In this document: positions 7,646-16,172 of the stretch, one piece after another
Position numbering within the stretch: position 1 is the first letter of the stretch
Layout of the letters: each line of letters opens with the position of its first letter
Source of the DNA: Pseudomonas sp. 8O
GTDB lineage: Bacteria > Pseudomonadota > Gammaproteobacteria > Pseudomonadales > Pseudomonadaceae
Length of the DNA stretch: 64,000 nucleotides
Reading direction: 5' to 3'
Assembly: GCF_902506495.1 (NCBI RefSeq)
Contig: NZ_LR733264.1
Location: 1,229,312 to 1,293,311, forward strand
Notes under the pieces: generated by a model
Told to the model about the DNA's origin: nothing
What the model saw: only the letters and a program-made list of their open reading frames with translations
Database searches by the model: none
Position numbers and translations under genes: made by a program

Positions 7646-8787
7646 GAGCGTGCCCCGTTGGCGATGCTGAAGGTAGCGTCCCGCAGGTAGATATCGAGGT
7701 TGGTCGACATGCCCAGGCGGCCGGGTGGGTGAAACTGCAAGCCGCGCGTGCTGAGCAGCCACTGGCTGCCCATATTGGAGCGTATAAAGGCGAGCCCTCC
7801 GAGCATCTGGTGAGCCAGGTCGGAGGCACGGACCAGTTGCTGTTCCAGGCCATAGCGAACCAGCAACAGGCGCGCCAGTTGATCCTGCAGGTCAACGTCC
7901 CCTCGATCCAGCTCGTGCGCGGCCCCCTCCAAAGCACCCAAGCCGAACTGCAATTGGCAACCCAGCTCGACTCGTTGCTGATCGCTCCAGCGCTGCGAGG
8001 CCATTGCCTGTTCCGCCAGCCCCAGACAGGCACCGAGGTAAGCGGCGCTGATCAGCAGTTCGAACCAGATGAAACCGATGGTCTGTACGTCGCCCAGGCG
8101 GGCCTTGAGCCCGGCGGAAAACAGCATCCTCTTGTCGACGTACACGTCTTCCAGGCGCAGCTCCATGCTCTGTGCGCCGGCCAGCGCGTGATTGGCCCAG
8201 AACGGATGCTGAGTGACGCCGGGTGCTGAGGGTGGGATCAGCGCGATCATCAGTTCTTCGCCAGCGGGAGTGTCGCGGCTGTAGCTGGCCGTCAGCAGAT
8301 CCAGTGAGGCACCGAGGCTGCATGGCTGTTTGCTGCCGCTGAGGCGCACGCCGTCCTTGAATGGTACGGCAGCCATGCCGGTATCGAGGATGCCGCCGCC
8401 AGTTACGCCCTCGGCGAAACCGGAGGCCAGCAGCAAGCGCTGCTGGGCGATGGCGGCGAGCAGCAAGGCATCGGCTCCGGCGCCCTTCAGTGCGACAGCC
8501 ACCAAGCTGGCCACCGAAAACTGGTGCATGGTGCTGGCAACCGCCAGCGATGGCGACAGGGCGCCGATGGCCACCTGCACATGCATGGCCTCAAGCGCAG
8601 TGGCGCCCAGGCCGCCCGATGAACGTGGCACCAGCAGGCCCAGCGGGCCTCGTTCCTTGAACCACTGCACCACGGGGCTGTCGGCCGCCTCGCGCTGTTC
8701 GAACGGCAATGCCGCCAGTGTCTCGGCGAAGCCGGGTGAGAAGATGTCGAGGGTTTGCCGCGAACGTCGGAGCAGGGTGAGGTTCAT
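7642..8787 (-). CDS. Acyl-CoA dehydrogenase-fold flavoprotein, divergent
   Basis: 381 aa from ATG 8787. The N-terminal and middle domains keep ACAD features: a helical bundle with GPLGLLVPRSSGGLG, a flavin-contact segment with GFAEGVTGGG, and the strand motif LSGSKQPCSLG. The C-terminal helical domain is present, but the usual catalytic block Y-E-G-(T/S) near the end is absent, and no glutamate stands in the equivalent place. It may therefore use another base, or catalyse other flavin chemistry such as the oxidations and N-hydroxylations known for ACAD-fold proteins in secondary metabolism. In tambjamine synthesis an ACAD-type enzyme desaturates the acyl chain; a similar job is possible here. 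It is coupled to the next gene by an ATGA overlap. Confidence 0.75.
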   Translation of the reverse strand: MNLTLLRRSRQTLDIFSPGFAETLAALPFEQREAADSPVVQWFKERGPLGLLVPRSSGGLGATALEAMHVQVAIGALSPSLAVASTMHQFSVASLVAVALKGAGADALLLAAIAQQRLLLASGFAEGVTGGGILDTGMAAVPFKDGVRLSGSKQPCSLGASLDLLTASYSRDTPAGEELMIALIPPSAPGVTQHPFWANHALAGAQSMELRLEDVYVDKRMLFSAGLKARLGDVQTIGFIWFELLISAAYLGACLGLAEQAMASQRWSDQQRVELGCQLQFGLGALEGAAHELDRGDVDLQDQLARLLLVRYGLEQQLVRASDLAHQMLGGLAFIRSNMGSQWLLSTRGLQFHPPGRLGMSTNLDIYLRDATFSIANGARS

Positions 8788-8791
8788 GGCG

Positions 8792-9235
8792 TCAATCCCG
8801 TATGAGGCTGTTGGGAAACAGCCCGTGAATGATGCCGCCGATGTTGTCGCGCAGTGCCTGCCAGGCAATCGGGTCAAGCATGTCGGCGAGCATCGGCAGG
8901 CCGATATCGAAGCGCGAGCGAAAGGCGATGTTGGCGCCTTGTTCGACATCGCTGATCTGCCAGGAACCGGAGAAATGTTCGATATCGCCTGTGGTCTGAC
9001 GGAAGCAGATGATGAGATTGATGGGATCGAAAACGTCCAGTTCCTGCCACCTGAGAACACCGCTGTGGAAGTCCACCTCCCAATCGCTGAGTGTCTCGTT
9101 GTGTTCCATCGGCTGGATGTCGATTTTGCGTATCGATTCGCACAGATCGGGATAGGTACTGAAGTTACTGAGGGTCGTATAGACCGTTTCGGCACTCTGG
9201 CTTGGCACAAAGGCGGTCAGGCTGACTTCTTTCAT
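8792..9235 (-). CDS. SRPBCC (START/polyketide-cyclase-like) protein
   Basis: 147 aa. Features of the helix-grip fold include the opening strand-helix (SAETVYTTLSNFSTYPDL), a middle sheet with FSGSWQIS and a long C-terminal helix. The size and opening segment match the Polyketide_cyc/StAR-like group, small soluble proteins with a hydrophobic cavity that bind, cyclise or shuttle lipid-like molecules. It starts 9 nt after the aminotransferase stop, with AGGAC upstream, and ends 4 nt before the ACAD-like gene. In this operon it could catalyse a condensation or cyclisation of the intermediate, or act as its carrier; the sequence does not decide. Confidence 0.75.
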   Translation of the reverse strand: MKEVSLTAFVPSQSAETVYTTLSNFSTYPDLCESIRKIDIQPMEHNETLSDWEVDFHSGVLRWQELDVFDPINLIICFRQTTGDIEHFSGSWQISDVEQGANIAFRSRFDIGLPMLADMLDPIAWQALRDNIGGIIHGLFPNSLIRD

Positions 9236-9244
9236 GGGGCGGTC

Positions 9245-10504
9245 CTATGGGCTGAGGGTGTGGGCCAGAGCGGTGGCGAAGCCATCGAGCAGCCATTGCA
9301 CGTCACTGTCGCCATACATCACCGAGGGCGTCAGGCGGATCACGCAGTGATCATTGAGCGAGTGATTGACCACGATGCGCTGTGCGAGCAGGTGCATGAC
9401 CATGTTTGCGGCGAGCGAGGCGTCGCTGAATTCGAACCCCAGCAGCAGCCCGGCGCAGCGCAGTTGAATCTGGCTGCTCCATTGGCGCCGGCGCAGCAGC
9501 GTCTCGAATGCGTACTGGAGCGTTTCGCCCAGGCGCTGGGCGCGTTGCACCAGAGCGTCGCGCTGCATCACCCTCAGCGTTGCCACCACGGCAGCCATGG
9601 CCAGTGGATTGGCCCCGAAGGTGCTGGTGTGCAGCAAGGGATTGCGGTTCAGTGGTTCCTGCATGCGTGGGGTCGCCACCATGGCGCTGACCGGTACGCA
9701 GCCGCCTGAAAGGCTCTTGCCGACCAGCATGATGTCGGCAACCACGTTTTCCTCGTCACAGGCCCACCAGCGCCCGGTGCGTCCCATGCCCGACTGGATT
9801 TCATCGAGGATCAGTACCGCATCATGCTCATCGCAGAGGTCGCGTACCTGGCGCAGGTAGCCAGCGGGCGGCCTTATTACACCGGCTTCGGCCTGTATCG
9901 GCTCAAGGATCACGCAGGTCCGCTCAGGCAGGCTCTGCAACTGTTCGCGTAGGGCCTGGCTATCGCCATACGGGACGAAGTGGCTCTGCTTCAGCAGGCG
10001 GGCGAAGGGATTGCGGTAGAGCGCATTGCCGGTGACCGCCAGTGCGCCGAGCGTCTTGCCATGGTAGCCGCCCTGCATCGAGACCACGTGCTGGCAGCCA
10101 TTGAGGCAGGCCAGTTTCAGCGCTGCCTCGGTGGCTTCTGTGCCGGCGCAGCAGAAATAGACGTATTGCAGGTCGCCGGGGCAGACGGCGGCCAGGGCGG
10201 CGGCCGCACGAGCCTGGAAGGGGTTGAGCAGCAGCTTGCTGGCCATCGGGTGGCTGTGCAATTGCACACTGACCTCGGCGACGATGTCGGGGTAGGCGTG
10301 ACCGAGTAGAAAGACTCCATAGCCACCGGCATCGAGGTAACTGTTGCCATCGCTATCGAACAGGTGGGCACCGGCGCCGCTGGACTCGATCGGCAGGTTC
10401 ATCAGCGAGGCCAGACGCGCATAGCCGGCGTTGACATGGTCGCGATACTGGTCATGCACTTGTGTCATCAAGCGTTCCCGAGACGAGGCTTCGAGGTTGT
10501 TCAT
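9245..10504 (-). CDS. Class III (omega) PLP-dependent aminotransferase
   Basis: 419 aa from ATG 10504 (GGAGGT 9 nt upstream; the ATG overlaps the TGA of the preceding reductase). It has the fold-type I class III layout: the GTEATEAALK phosphate-binding region (121-130), YHGKTLGA near 147-154, the LILDEIQSG strand with D234 contacting the pyridine nitrogen, and the Schiff-base lysine K263 in VGKSLSGG. The family moves an amino group from amines or amino acids to aldehydes and ketones. Paired with the thioester-reductase-like gene just before it, it most simply converts a fatty aldehyde to a primary amine, as the aminotransferase half of TamH does in tambjamine synthesis. An acetylornithine-like role is unlikely in this context. 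Confidence 0.85.
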   Translation of the reverse strand: MNNLEASSRERLMTQVHDQYRDHVNAGYARLASLMNLPIESSGAGAHLFDSDGNSYLDAGGYGVFLLGHAYPDIVAEVSVQLHSHPMASKLLLNPFQARAAAALAAVCPGDLQYVYFCCAGTEATEAALKLACLNGCQHVVSMQGGYHGKTLGALAVTGNALYRNPFARLLKQSHFVPYGDSQALREQLQSLPERTCVILEPIQAEAGVIRPPAGYLRQVRDLCDEHDAVLILDEIQSGMGRTGRWWACDEENVVADIMLVGKSLSGGCVPVSAMVATPRMQEPLNRNPLLHTSTFGANPLAMAAVVATLRVMQRDALVQRAQRLGETLQYAFETLLRRRQWSSQIQLRCAGLLLGFEFSDASLAANMVMHLLAQRIVVNHSLNDHCVIRLTPSVMYGDSDVQWLLDGFATALAHTLSP

Positions 10505-11583
10505 GCTTGCGCAACCTCCAGCGTTGGCCCTGATGTGCGGCTGCTCTCGAGGGGAATGTTGAGCATGCGCCGCACGGCGCCGAGCCTCGTGGCCAACTGG
10601 GCGAGATTGAGCATCATTTCCTGACGTGGGTTGCGCAGGGCCAGGCGCGCTGCTGGCAGTAGCTCGTCCAGGGAGCTGGGCAAGGGCTGGCGCAAGCTGG
10701 CGTAGCGGCACATCTGTGCGGTCATGGCGAGTGCGGCGCGCGTGTGTTCGTCCAGCGCAGGCAGGAAAACCGGGCGTACCAGGCGTTCGTAGACATCCGG
10801 TTGCAGGCAGCGCGGGCGTCGGAACGGTTTGTGCTGCTGTTGCATCTCGGCGCACATCAGATCCAGCATCATGCTGAACTCGAGAGCCTGGGCGCCGCTG
10901 GTGAGGTTGTAGTCGTCGCCGATCAGACGCTGATCCAGCGCACTGGCGATGGCTGCGGCGACCACGTCGCGGGGAATCAGGTCGACGCGTCCCGACTCCG
11001 GACATGGAATGATCGGCAGGAAGCCAGACATGACCAGCCCCATGCTCAGGTGGAAACCCTGCAGATTGGGTATGTGACCATCCAGGCTGTCGCCGATGAT
11101 GATCGAGGGACGGAAGATCGACGCGGCTACACCGGCCTCTCGTACCAGAGTTTCGGCCTTGCGCTTCGTGGCTTCATAGGGTGTCTGCGGCAACACCCCG
11201 GTGTGGTATTCGCAGGGCAGGGTGAAGGCCGTACTGACATGGTAGAACGGCACATCAGCGTCGCGGGCGAAGGCCAGCACATGCACCGTACCCTGGCAGT
11301 TGACCTCGAAAATCTCTGCGTTATGGCCGTTCAGGCGCGTCACGGCAGCGCAGTGAATGACCCAGTCGATCCTTGCCAGCAGTGCCACATAGGCGTTGGC
11401 GCTGAGGCCCATACGCGGCTGGCGGATATCGCCATACACGAGTTCGACGCCGTCGTGGCGAATGCTTCGACGCCTGACCAGGCATACCAAGTGGTAGCGG
11501 TCGGCCAGTTTGGAGATCAGGCTATCGCCCAGTACGCCGCTGCCACCGGTTATTAGAACGGTTATCTTTGAGTTGCCGGACAT
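10501..11583 (-). CDS. Extended SDR of the thioester-reductase / fatty acyl-CoA reductase type
   Basis: 360 aa. It begins with the Rossmann motif TGGSGVLG (12-19) and has a serine in HVSTAF near 117 and Y136-x3-K140. This is the NAD_binding_4 pattern of carboxylic-acid-reductase R domains, male-sterility acyl reductases and related epimerase-like proteins. The C-terminal third (about 230-360) lacks the membrane helices of true fatty acyl-CoA reductases. It is the first enzyme gene of the operon, 53 nt after the AraC regulator, with GAGGAG 8 nt before ATG 11583, and its stop overlaps the aminotransferase start. I infer reduction of an acyl thioester to an aldehyde that is then aminated. No carrier protein or adenylation domain is fused, so the acyl group would come as CoA or stand-alone ACP ester. 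A plain sugar or steroid epimerase role is less likely. Confidence 0.75.
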   Translation of the reverse strand: MSGNSKITVLITGGSGVLGDSLISKLADRYHLVCLVRRRSIRHDGVELVYGDIRQPRMGLSANAYVALLARIDWVIHCAAVTRLNGHNAEIFEVNCQGTVHVLAFARDADVPFYHVSTAFTLPCEYHTGVLPQTPYEATKRKAETLVREAGVAASIFRPSIIIGDSLDGHIPNLQGFHLSMGLVMSGFLPIIPCPESGRVDLIPRDVVAAAIASALDQRLIGDDYNLTSGAQALEFSMMLDLMCAEMQQQHKPFRRPRCLQPDVYERLVRPVFLPALDEHTRAALAMTAQMCRYASLRQPLPSSLDELLPAARLALRNPRQEMMLNLAQLATRLGAVRRMLNIPLESSRTSGPTLEVAQA

Positions 11584-11636
11584 GAGTTGTACTCCTCGAC
11601 TGGCAGGGCGCAGTAGAGGTACAGGATGGCGCGGGC

Positions 11637-12371
11637 TCAGCGGGGATTATTGAATGAATCGCTCGTCTTGCGCAGGATCAGCGCGACGCGCCCAGGCGAG
11701 AGGCCGATCATGCGCCGCATCATGCGCGTCAGGTGGGCCTGATCAGCGAAACCGCCTTGCATGGCGGCATCGCTCAGGCTGGCTTCGAGAGCCAGAGCCC
11801 GACAGGAGCGTTCGAGCTTGCGCCAGATGATCCACTGCGACAGGGGTACGCCCATCTGGCTGTGGGCGACATGGCGCAGGCGCGGGCGGGAGATGCCAGC
11901 CGTACTGGCGGCGCGAGAGACCGCGCCGACACCGCTGCAGTCTGCGCGCAGCAGGTCGAGGATATTAGACAGGCGCGGGTCGAAAGCCTGTGCACTGACC
12001 AAGCACTGTTGCAGCGCAACGACCGCCTGCTCAAGCGTTGCGGCATGGCGGATGCAGTGGGTAATCGCCTGGCTGGCTACGGCTGTACCACGACTGCCGA
12101 GCTGGCGATGCAGGGCACGTCCCAGTGGCGCGTCGGGGTAGAGAAAAAGTAGCGCCATGCGGCCCGTGCTTACCAGTGCGTGGTGACGCACACCCGGGCC
12201 GATGATGACGCCGTCGCCTTCAAGGATGCCGTCGTCGAGTGCCACCCTGACGCCGTATTGCAGGCCGACACAGAGCTGGATGGCGACATGCACGTGGGGG
12301 CTGCTTTCATCATTCAGGCCGACATAGCCGAGCCAGTCCTTGCCGAAGGTGACCTTGCCATTCCATTTCAT
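11637..12371 (-). CDS. AraC-family regulator of the adjacent biosynthetic cluster (putative)
   Basis: 244 aa. The N-terminal half is a small cupin-like effector domain; the C-terminal half (about 145-240) holds two helix-turn-helix units, with the family motif GFADQAHLTRMMRR in the second followed by G-L-S-P-G-R. It is co-directional with the cluster and ends 53 nt before the reductase start, so it is the obvious candidate regulator and may be in the same transcript. No strong ribosome site precedes ATG 12371. It faces away from a second, unrelated AraC gene across a 188-nt intergenic region that holds repeat motifs. Confidence 0.8.
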   Translation of the reverse strand: MKWNGKVTFGKDWLGYVGLNDESSPHVHVAIQLCVGLQYGVRVALDDGILEGDGVIIGPGVRHHALVSTGRMALLFLYPDAPLGRALHRQLGSRGTAVASQAITHCIRHAATLEQAVVALQQCLVSAQAFDPRLSNILDLLRADCSGVGAVSRAASTAGISRPRLRHVAHSQMGVPLSQWIIWRKLERSCRALALEASLSDAAMQGGFADQAHLTRMMRRMIGLSPGRVALILRKTSDSFNNPR

Positions 12372-12494
12372 CTGTCATACCCGCACCTGGCTGTTGAGGT
12401 TGGCGGAACGCAGCCCACCATTTGTCACTGGCGTTGCCGTGAGGCAGGGATGCCACGGATCATCGGCAAATGCAATGTCGCTGTCGCCGCATCA

Positions 12495-12527
12495 CACTTG
12501 CCGAGACGCTCGTCACTTGCCAAAGTG
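12495..12527. promoter_or_regulatory. Putative AraC-type operator: direct repeats plus inverted repeat
   Basis: CACTTGCC occurs at 12495-12502 and again at 12514-12521, 19 nt apart, close to two helical turns, as for AraC half-sites. The second copy is also the left arm of a perfect inverted repeat CACTT-GCCA-AAGTG (12514-12527). The element lies 33 nt upstream of the plus-strand AraC gene, in the region shared by the two divergent AraC genes. The assignment is by pattern only. Confidence 0.45.
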
Positions 12528-12559
12528 CCCATCCGACGCCCTGCTCAGGAAGGAGCCCG

Positions 12560-13603
12560 ATGACTGACAGCGCCCTGGAGAAAGGCACCATCTCCGTCCA
12601 TCTGGTTGCCGAAGCGTTGCAGGCGTGGCGCCGTCGGGGTCTGCCCGAGGCGCCGCTGTTGGCGCAGGCCGGTATCAGTCCGGTGCAGTTGCAGCGACCC
12701 CAGGCGCGGGTTTCGGCACAGGCTTATGCGCGCCTGTGGCTTGCCCTCGCAGCGGGCCTGGACGATGAGTTCTTTGGCATGGACAGCCGCCGGCTGAAGT
12801 CCGGCACCTTTGCCTTCATGGCGCGCACGGCACTGGCCACCGACAACCTGGGCGTGGCTTTGGATGTGATGGTGCGCCTGCTCAATCTCGGTCTGGATGA
12901 CGTGCAACTGCGCCTGGAGCGGGCCGACGGCCTAGCCCAGGTGGTGGTGCGCGAGTCCGGCGTGCAGCCGTTGCGGGCCTTTGCCCATTTCACCCTGTGG
13001 ATGATGGTGCATGGGCTGTGCTGCTGGTTGGTGGGGCGGCGCCTGCCCATCGTGGCAGTGGAGTTGCGTTGTACCCGTCCCGATTATGTCGCGGACTATC
13101 AGGTGATGTTCGGGGATGAGCTGCGTTTTGAGTGTCCACGCAGCCGCTTATTGCTGGAGGCCGATTGCCTGAACCTGCCGGTTTCGCGAAGCCATAGTGA
13201 GCTGCGCGGCTTTCTGCGTGGCGCGCCTGCCAACATTCTGGTGCGCTACCGCGACCCGCAGAGCCTGACCATGCGCGTGAAAGCCTGCCTGCGCAGTCTG
13301 GAACCGGCCCACTGGCCCGATTTCGAGCAACTCTCGCAGCGCTTTCACATGGCCAGCTCGACCCTGCGCCGTCGCCTGGCGCGCGAGGGGCAGAGTTATC
13401 AGGTGCTCAAGGATCAGGTTCGCCGCGATCTCGCCGTCGCGTGCCTGGACGCCGGCGGCCGGCAGTTCGCCGAGTTGGCCGAGACACTCGGGTTTGCCGA
13501 CGCCAGTGCCTTTTACAAAGCCTTTCGCAAGTGGACCGGCACGACACCGGGCCAGTACTGCGCGGCAGAACGGGCGGCTGTCAAAAGTGCTCGCCACGAT
13601 TGA
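12560..13603 (+). CDS. AraC-family transcriptional regulator (Arabinose_bd / OruR-like type)
   Basis: 347 aa from ATG 12560, which has AGGAAGGAG just upstream; the open frame extends further left without a good start. The first 200 residues match the 'arabinose-binding domain of AraC transcription regulator, N-term' type, with the helical signature LLAQAGISPVQLQRPQARVS near the start. The DNA-binding domain occupies about 250-340, with RFHMASSTLRRRLAREG in the first unit and LGFADASAFYKAFRKWTG in the second. It precedes and shares direction with the acyl-CoA ligase/SDR/thiolase/ACAD genes and most likely activates them in response to a fatty or aromatic acid derivative. Confidence 0.85.
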   Translation: MTDSALEKGTISVHLVAEALQAWRRRGLPEAPLLAQAGISPVQLQRPQARVSAQAYARLWLALAAGLDDEFFGMDSRRLKSGTFAFMARTALATDNLGVALDVMVRLLNLGLDDVQLRLERADGLAQVVVRESGVQPLRAFAHFTLWMMVHGLCCWLVGRRLPIVAVELRCTRPDYVADYQVMFGDELRFECPRSRLLLEADCLNLPVSRSHSELRGFLRGAPANILVRYRDPQSLTMRVKACLRSLEPAHWPDFEQLSQRFHMASSTLRRRLAREGQSYQVLKDQVRRDLAVACLDAGGRQFAELAETLGFADASAFYKAFRKWTGTTPGQYCAAERAAVKSARHD

Positions 13604-13683
13604 AGCCTTTCGACATTGCCGCAACCGGCCGGCGCCGTGACCATCTGGGACACTCCGCACAATAACAAGCCGGGAGCCCCGCC

Positions 13684-15300
13684 ATGCATGATTACTTCTC
13701 TGCCGCACGCCAGTTCGATCCGTCTCGCGCCATGGCTGACGCGCTGACGGGGAATCGCGATGCGCTCAATGCCTGTGTCGAGTGCTGTGACCGCCATGCC
13801 GCCAGCGGTGCCATCGCCCTTTATTGGGAAGGGCAAGGGGGTGAACGTTCATGCTGGACCTTCGCCGAGTTGCAGGAACAGGCTTCGCGCTTCTCGCACT
13901 ACCTAAGCAGTCAGGGTATCGGCGCCGGAGATGTGGTGGCCGGCCTGCTACCGCGCTCGCCGGAGCTGCTGGTCACCATTCTGGGTACCTGGCGTATCGG
14001 CGCCGTCTATCAACCGTTGTTTACCGCCTTCGGTCCCAAGGCCATCGAACATCGCCTGCTGGGTGCCGGTACGCGGTTGGTGGTGACCGATCAGGCCAAC
14101 CGCGACAAGCTCGATGCGATCACGCCGAGCCCTGCGGTGCTGACACTAGGCGCCGAGTTCGCTGCTGCATTAGGCCAACGCGCCACCTTTGCGCCTGTCA
14201 TGCGCAGCGGCGACGATCCCTTCCTGTTGATGTTCACCTCTGGCACCACCGGGCCGGCCAAACCTCTGACCGTTCCGCTCAAGGCGATCACCGCGTTCGT
14301 AGGCTACATGCGTGATGCGATCGGCCTGCAGGCCGACGACCGCTTCTGGAACCTGGCCGATCCGGGCTGGGCCTACGGCCTCTATTACGCGGTGACCGGG
14401 CCGCTGGCCATGGGGCTGTCGACCACCCTCTACGAAGGCCCCTTCAGCGTCGACAGTACCTGTCGGATCATTCGCGAGCAGGGCATCAGCAACCTGGCGG
14501 GTTCGCCGACCGCCTTCCGCTTGTTGATGGCCGAGCGGGAGCGGGTCGAGGCACAATTGCGCGGGCGCCTGCGCGCGGTGTCCAGCGCCGGCGAGCCGCT
14601 GACGCCGGAGGTGATCCGTTGGTTCGATCAGGAGTTGGGTTGCACCATCCATGACCACTACGGGCAGACCGAACTGGGCATGGTGCTGTGTAACCATCAT
14701 GGCCTGCAGCACCCGGTGCACAGGGGGGCAGCCGGCTACGCCGTGCCCGGTCATCGCGTGGTGGTGCTGGACGAGCAGATGCGCGAGCTGTCGGCGGGCC
14801 AGCCCGGCATCCTGGCGGTGGACCGGCGCCGCTCGCCGTTGTTCTGGTTTCCCGGTTACCTGGGGCTGCCGACCTCGGCCTTTGTCGGTGACTATTACCT
14901 CAGTGGCGATACCGTCGAGCTGAACGTCGATGGCAGCATCAGCTTCGTTGGCCGTGCCGACGACGTAATCACCACCAGCGGCTACCGGGTCGGCCCGTTC
15001 GACGTGGAAAGCGCGCTGATCGAGCATCCCTCTGTCGTCGAGGCAGCGGTCATTGGCAAGCCGGACCCCGAGCGTACCGAACGGGTCAAGGCATTCGTCG
15101 TGCTCAAGCCCGGTCATGCGCCAGATGCAGTGCTGGCCGAGGCATTGCAGCGGCACGTGCGCGAGCGCCTATCTGCGCATGCCTATCCGCGTGAGGTCGA
15201 GTTCGTCAGCGAATTACCCAAGACCCCGAGCGGCAAGATCCAGCGTTTCCTTCTGCGCAACCAGGAAATCGCCAAGACCCAGGTGGCCGTCAGTCATTGA
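13684..15300 (+). CDS. Acyl-CoA synthetase (AMP-forming), acetyl-/medium-chain type
   Basis: 538 aa. ANL-family motifs are in order: the P-loop [12 protein letters not shown] (about 179-190), the adenine-binding segment [10 protein letters not shown] (about 322-331), YLSGD near 404-408, the hinge [15 protein letters not shown] and the catalytic lysine K518 in PSGKIQR. It activates a carboxylic acid to its CoA thioester through an acyl-adenylate, in the cytoplasm. The overall pattern is that of acetyl-CoA-synthetase-like and medium-chain acyl ligases. It heads a four-gene set (ligase, SDR, thiolase, ACAD) that I recall in the same order in P. aeruginosa (around PA2552-PA2555). It may also supply acyl-CoA to the divergent cluster on its left; that is inference. 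Confidence 0.85.
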   Translation: MHDYFSAARQFDPSRAMADALTGNRDALNACVECCDRHAASGAIALYWEGQGGERSCWTFAELQEQASRFSHYLSSQGIGAGDVVAGLLPRSPELLVTILGTWRIGAVYQPLFTAFGPKAIEHRLLGAGTRLVVTDQANRDKLDAITPSPAVLTLGAEFAAALGQRATFAPVMRSGDDPFLLMFTSGTTGPAKPLTVPLKAITAFVGYMRDAIGLQADDRFWNLADPGWAYGLYYAVTGPLAMGLSTTLYEGPFSVDSTCRIIREQGISNLAGSPTAFRLLMAERERVEAQLRGRLRAVSSAGEPLTPEVIRWFDQELGCTIHDHYGQTELGMVLCNHHGLQHPVHRGAAGYAVPGHRVVVLDEQMRELSAGQPGILAVDRRRSPLFWFPGYLGLPTSAFVGDYYLSGDTVELNVDGSISFVGRADDVITTSGYRVGPFDVESALIEHPSVVEAAVIGKPDPERTERVKAFVVLKPGHAPDAVLAEALQRHVRERLSAHAYPREVEFVSELPKTPSGKIQRFLLRNQEIAKTQVAVSH

Positions 15301-15319
15301 AATCACAGGAGGTCCAAGC

Positions 15320-16087
15320 ATGCGTATCGACAAGTCCGTATTCCTGATCAGCGGCGGCGCCTCTGGCCTGGGTCTGGCTAGCGCCCGTGAGCTGGTTGGG
15401 CAGGGCGGCCAGGTGGTGGTGCTGGACATCAACGCTGAGGCAGGCCAGCAGGCCCTCGCCGAACTTGGCAGCAATGCCCGTTTCGTGCGCGCCGACATCA
15501 CTCGCGAAGAAGATGGCCACGCAGCCGTGGCGCAGGCGTTGGCGGCATTCGGCGCTCTGCACGGACTGGTCAACTGCGCCGGCGTCGCGCCAGCCGAGAA
15601 GATACTGGGACGCAATGGTGCGCATGGCCTGGACAGTTTCCGGCGTACCGTCGAGATCAATCTTATCGGCAGTTTCAACCTGTTGCGTCTGGCTGCCGAG
15701 GCCATGGCGCAGAACACGACGAACGCCGAGGGCGAGCGTGGGGTCATTATCAATACTGCGTCGGTGGCAGCGTTCGACGGACAGATGGGGCAGGTTGCCT
15801 ATGCTGCTTCCAAGGGTGGCGTCGCCGCACTGACGCTGCCGGCGGCGCGCGATCTGGCGCGCTCGGGCATCCGCGTGATGTGCATTGCGCCAGGCGTGTT
15901 CGAGACGCCAATGATGGCCGGCATGCCGCAGGAGGTGCGTGATTCGCTGGCGGCCAACGTGCCGTTCCCGCCGCGGCTGGGGCGCCCCGATGAATACGCT
16001 GCACTGGTACGGCATATCGTCGAGAACCCGATGCTCAACGGCGAGGTGATCCGCCTCGATGGCGCGCTGCGCATGGCGGCGAAGTAA
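15320..16087 (+). CDS. SDR, 3-hydroxyacyl-CoA dehydrogenase type 2-like
   Basis: 255 aa from ATG 15320 (AGGAGG 8 nt upstream, 19 nt after the ligase stop). It has SGGASGLG (11-18), the acidic D after strand 2 (VVLDIN) that selects NAD(H), NCAG, and Y-x3-K in YAASKGG. The insertion with a short acidic loop ([10 protein letters not shown]) and the C-terminal [14 protein letters not shown] match the HSD10/HADH2 group, which oxidises 3-hydroxyacyl-CoA to 3-ketoacyl-CoA. With the next gene, a thiolase, this is the last pair of steps of a beta-oxidation turn. Confidence 0.85.
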   Translation: MRIDKSVFLISGGASGLGLASARELVGQGGQVVVLDINAEAGQQALAELGSNARFVRADITREEDGHAAVAQALAAFGALHGLVNCAGVAPAEKILGRNGAHGLDSFRRTVEINLIGSFNLLRLAAEAMAQNTTNAEGERGVIINTASVAAFDGQMGQVAYAASKGGVAALTLPAARDLARSGIRVMCIAPGVFETPMMAGMPQEVRDSLAANVPFPPRLGRPDEYAALVRHIVENPMLNGEVIRLDGALRMAAK

Positions 16088-16094
16088 CGGACAG

Positions 16095-16153
16095 GTAGCC
16101 CGGATGCAATCCGGGGAGCCCCCCACACATTCCCCGGATTGCATCCGGGCTAC
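16095..16153. repeat. Long perfect inverted repeat in intergenic region (REP-like)
   Basis: Two 23-nt arms, 16095-16117 and 16131-16153, are perfect reverse complements separated by 13 nt. The core reads GTAGCCCGGATGCAATCCGG. Motifs of this kind are dispersed through genomes of the P. mendocina/stutzeri kind, as I recall. It lies between the SDR and thiolase genes, where the folded RNA could stabilise the upstream message or reduce read-through. There is no U-tract, so it is not a standard terminator. Confidence 0.85.
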
Positions 16154-16172
16154 AGGACTCGCAGGTTAACTT

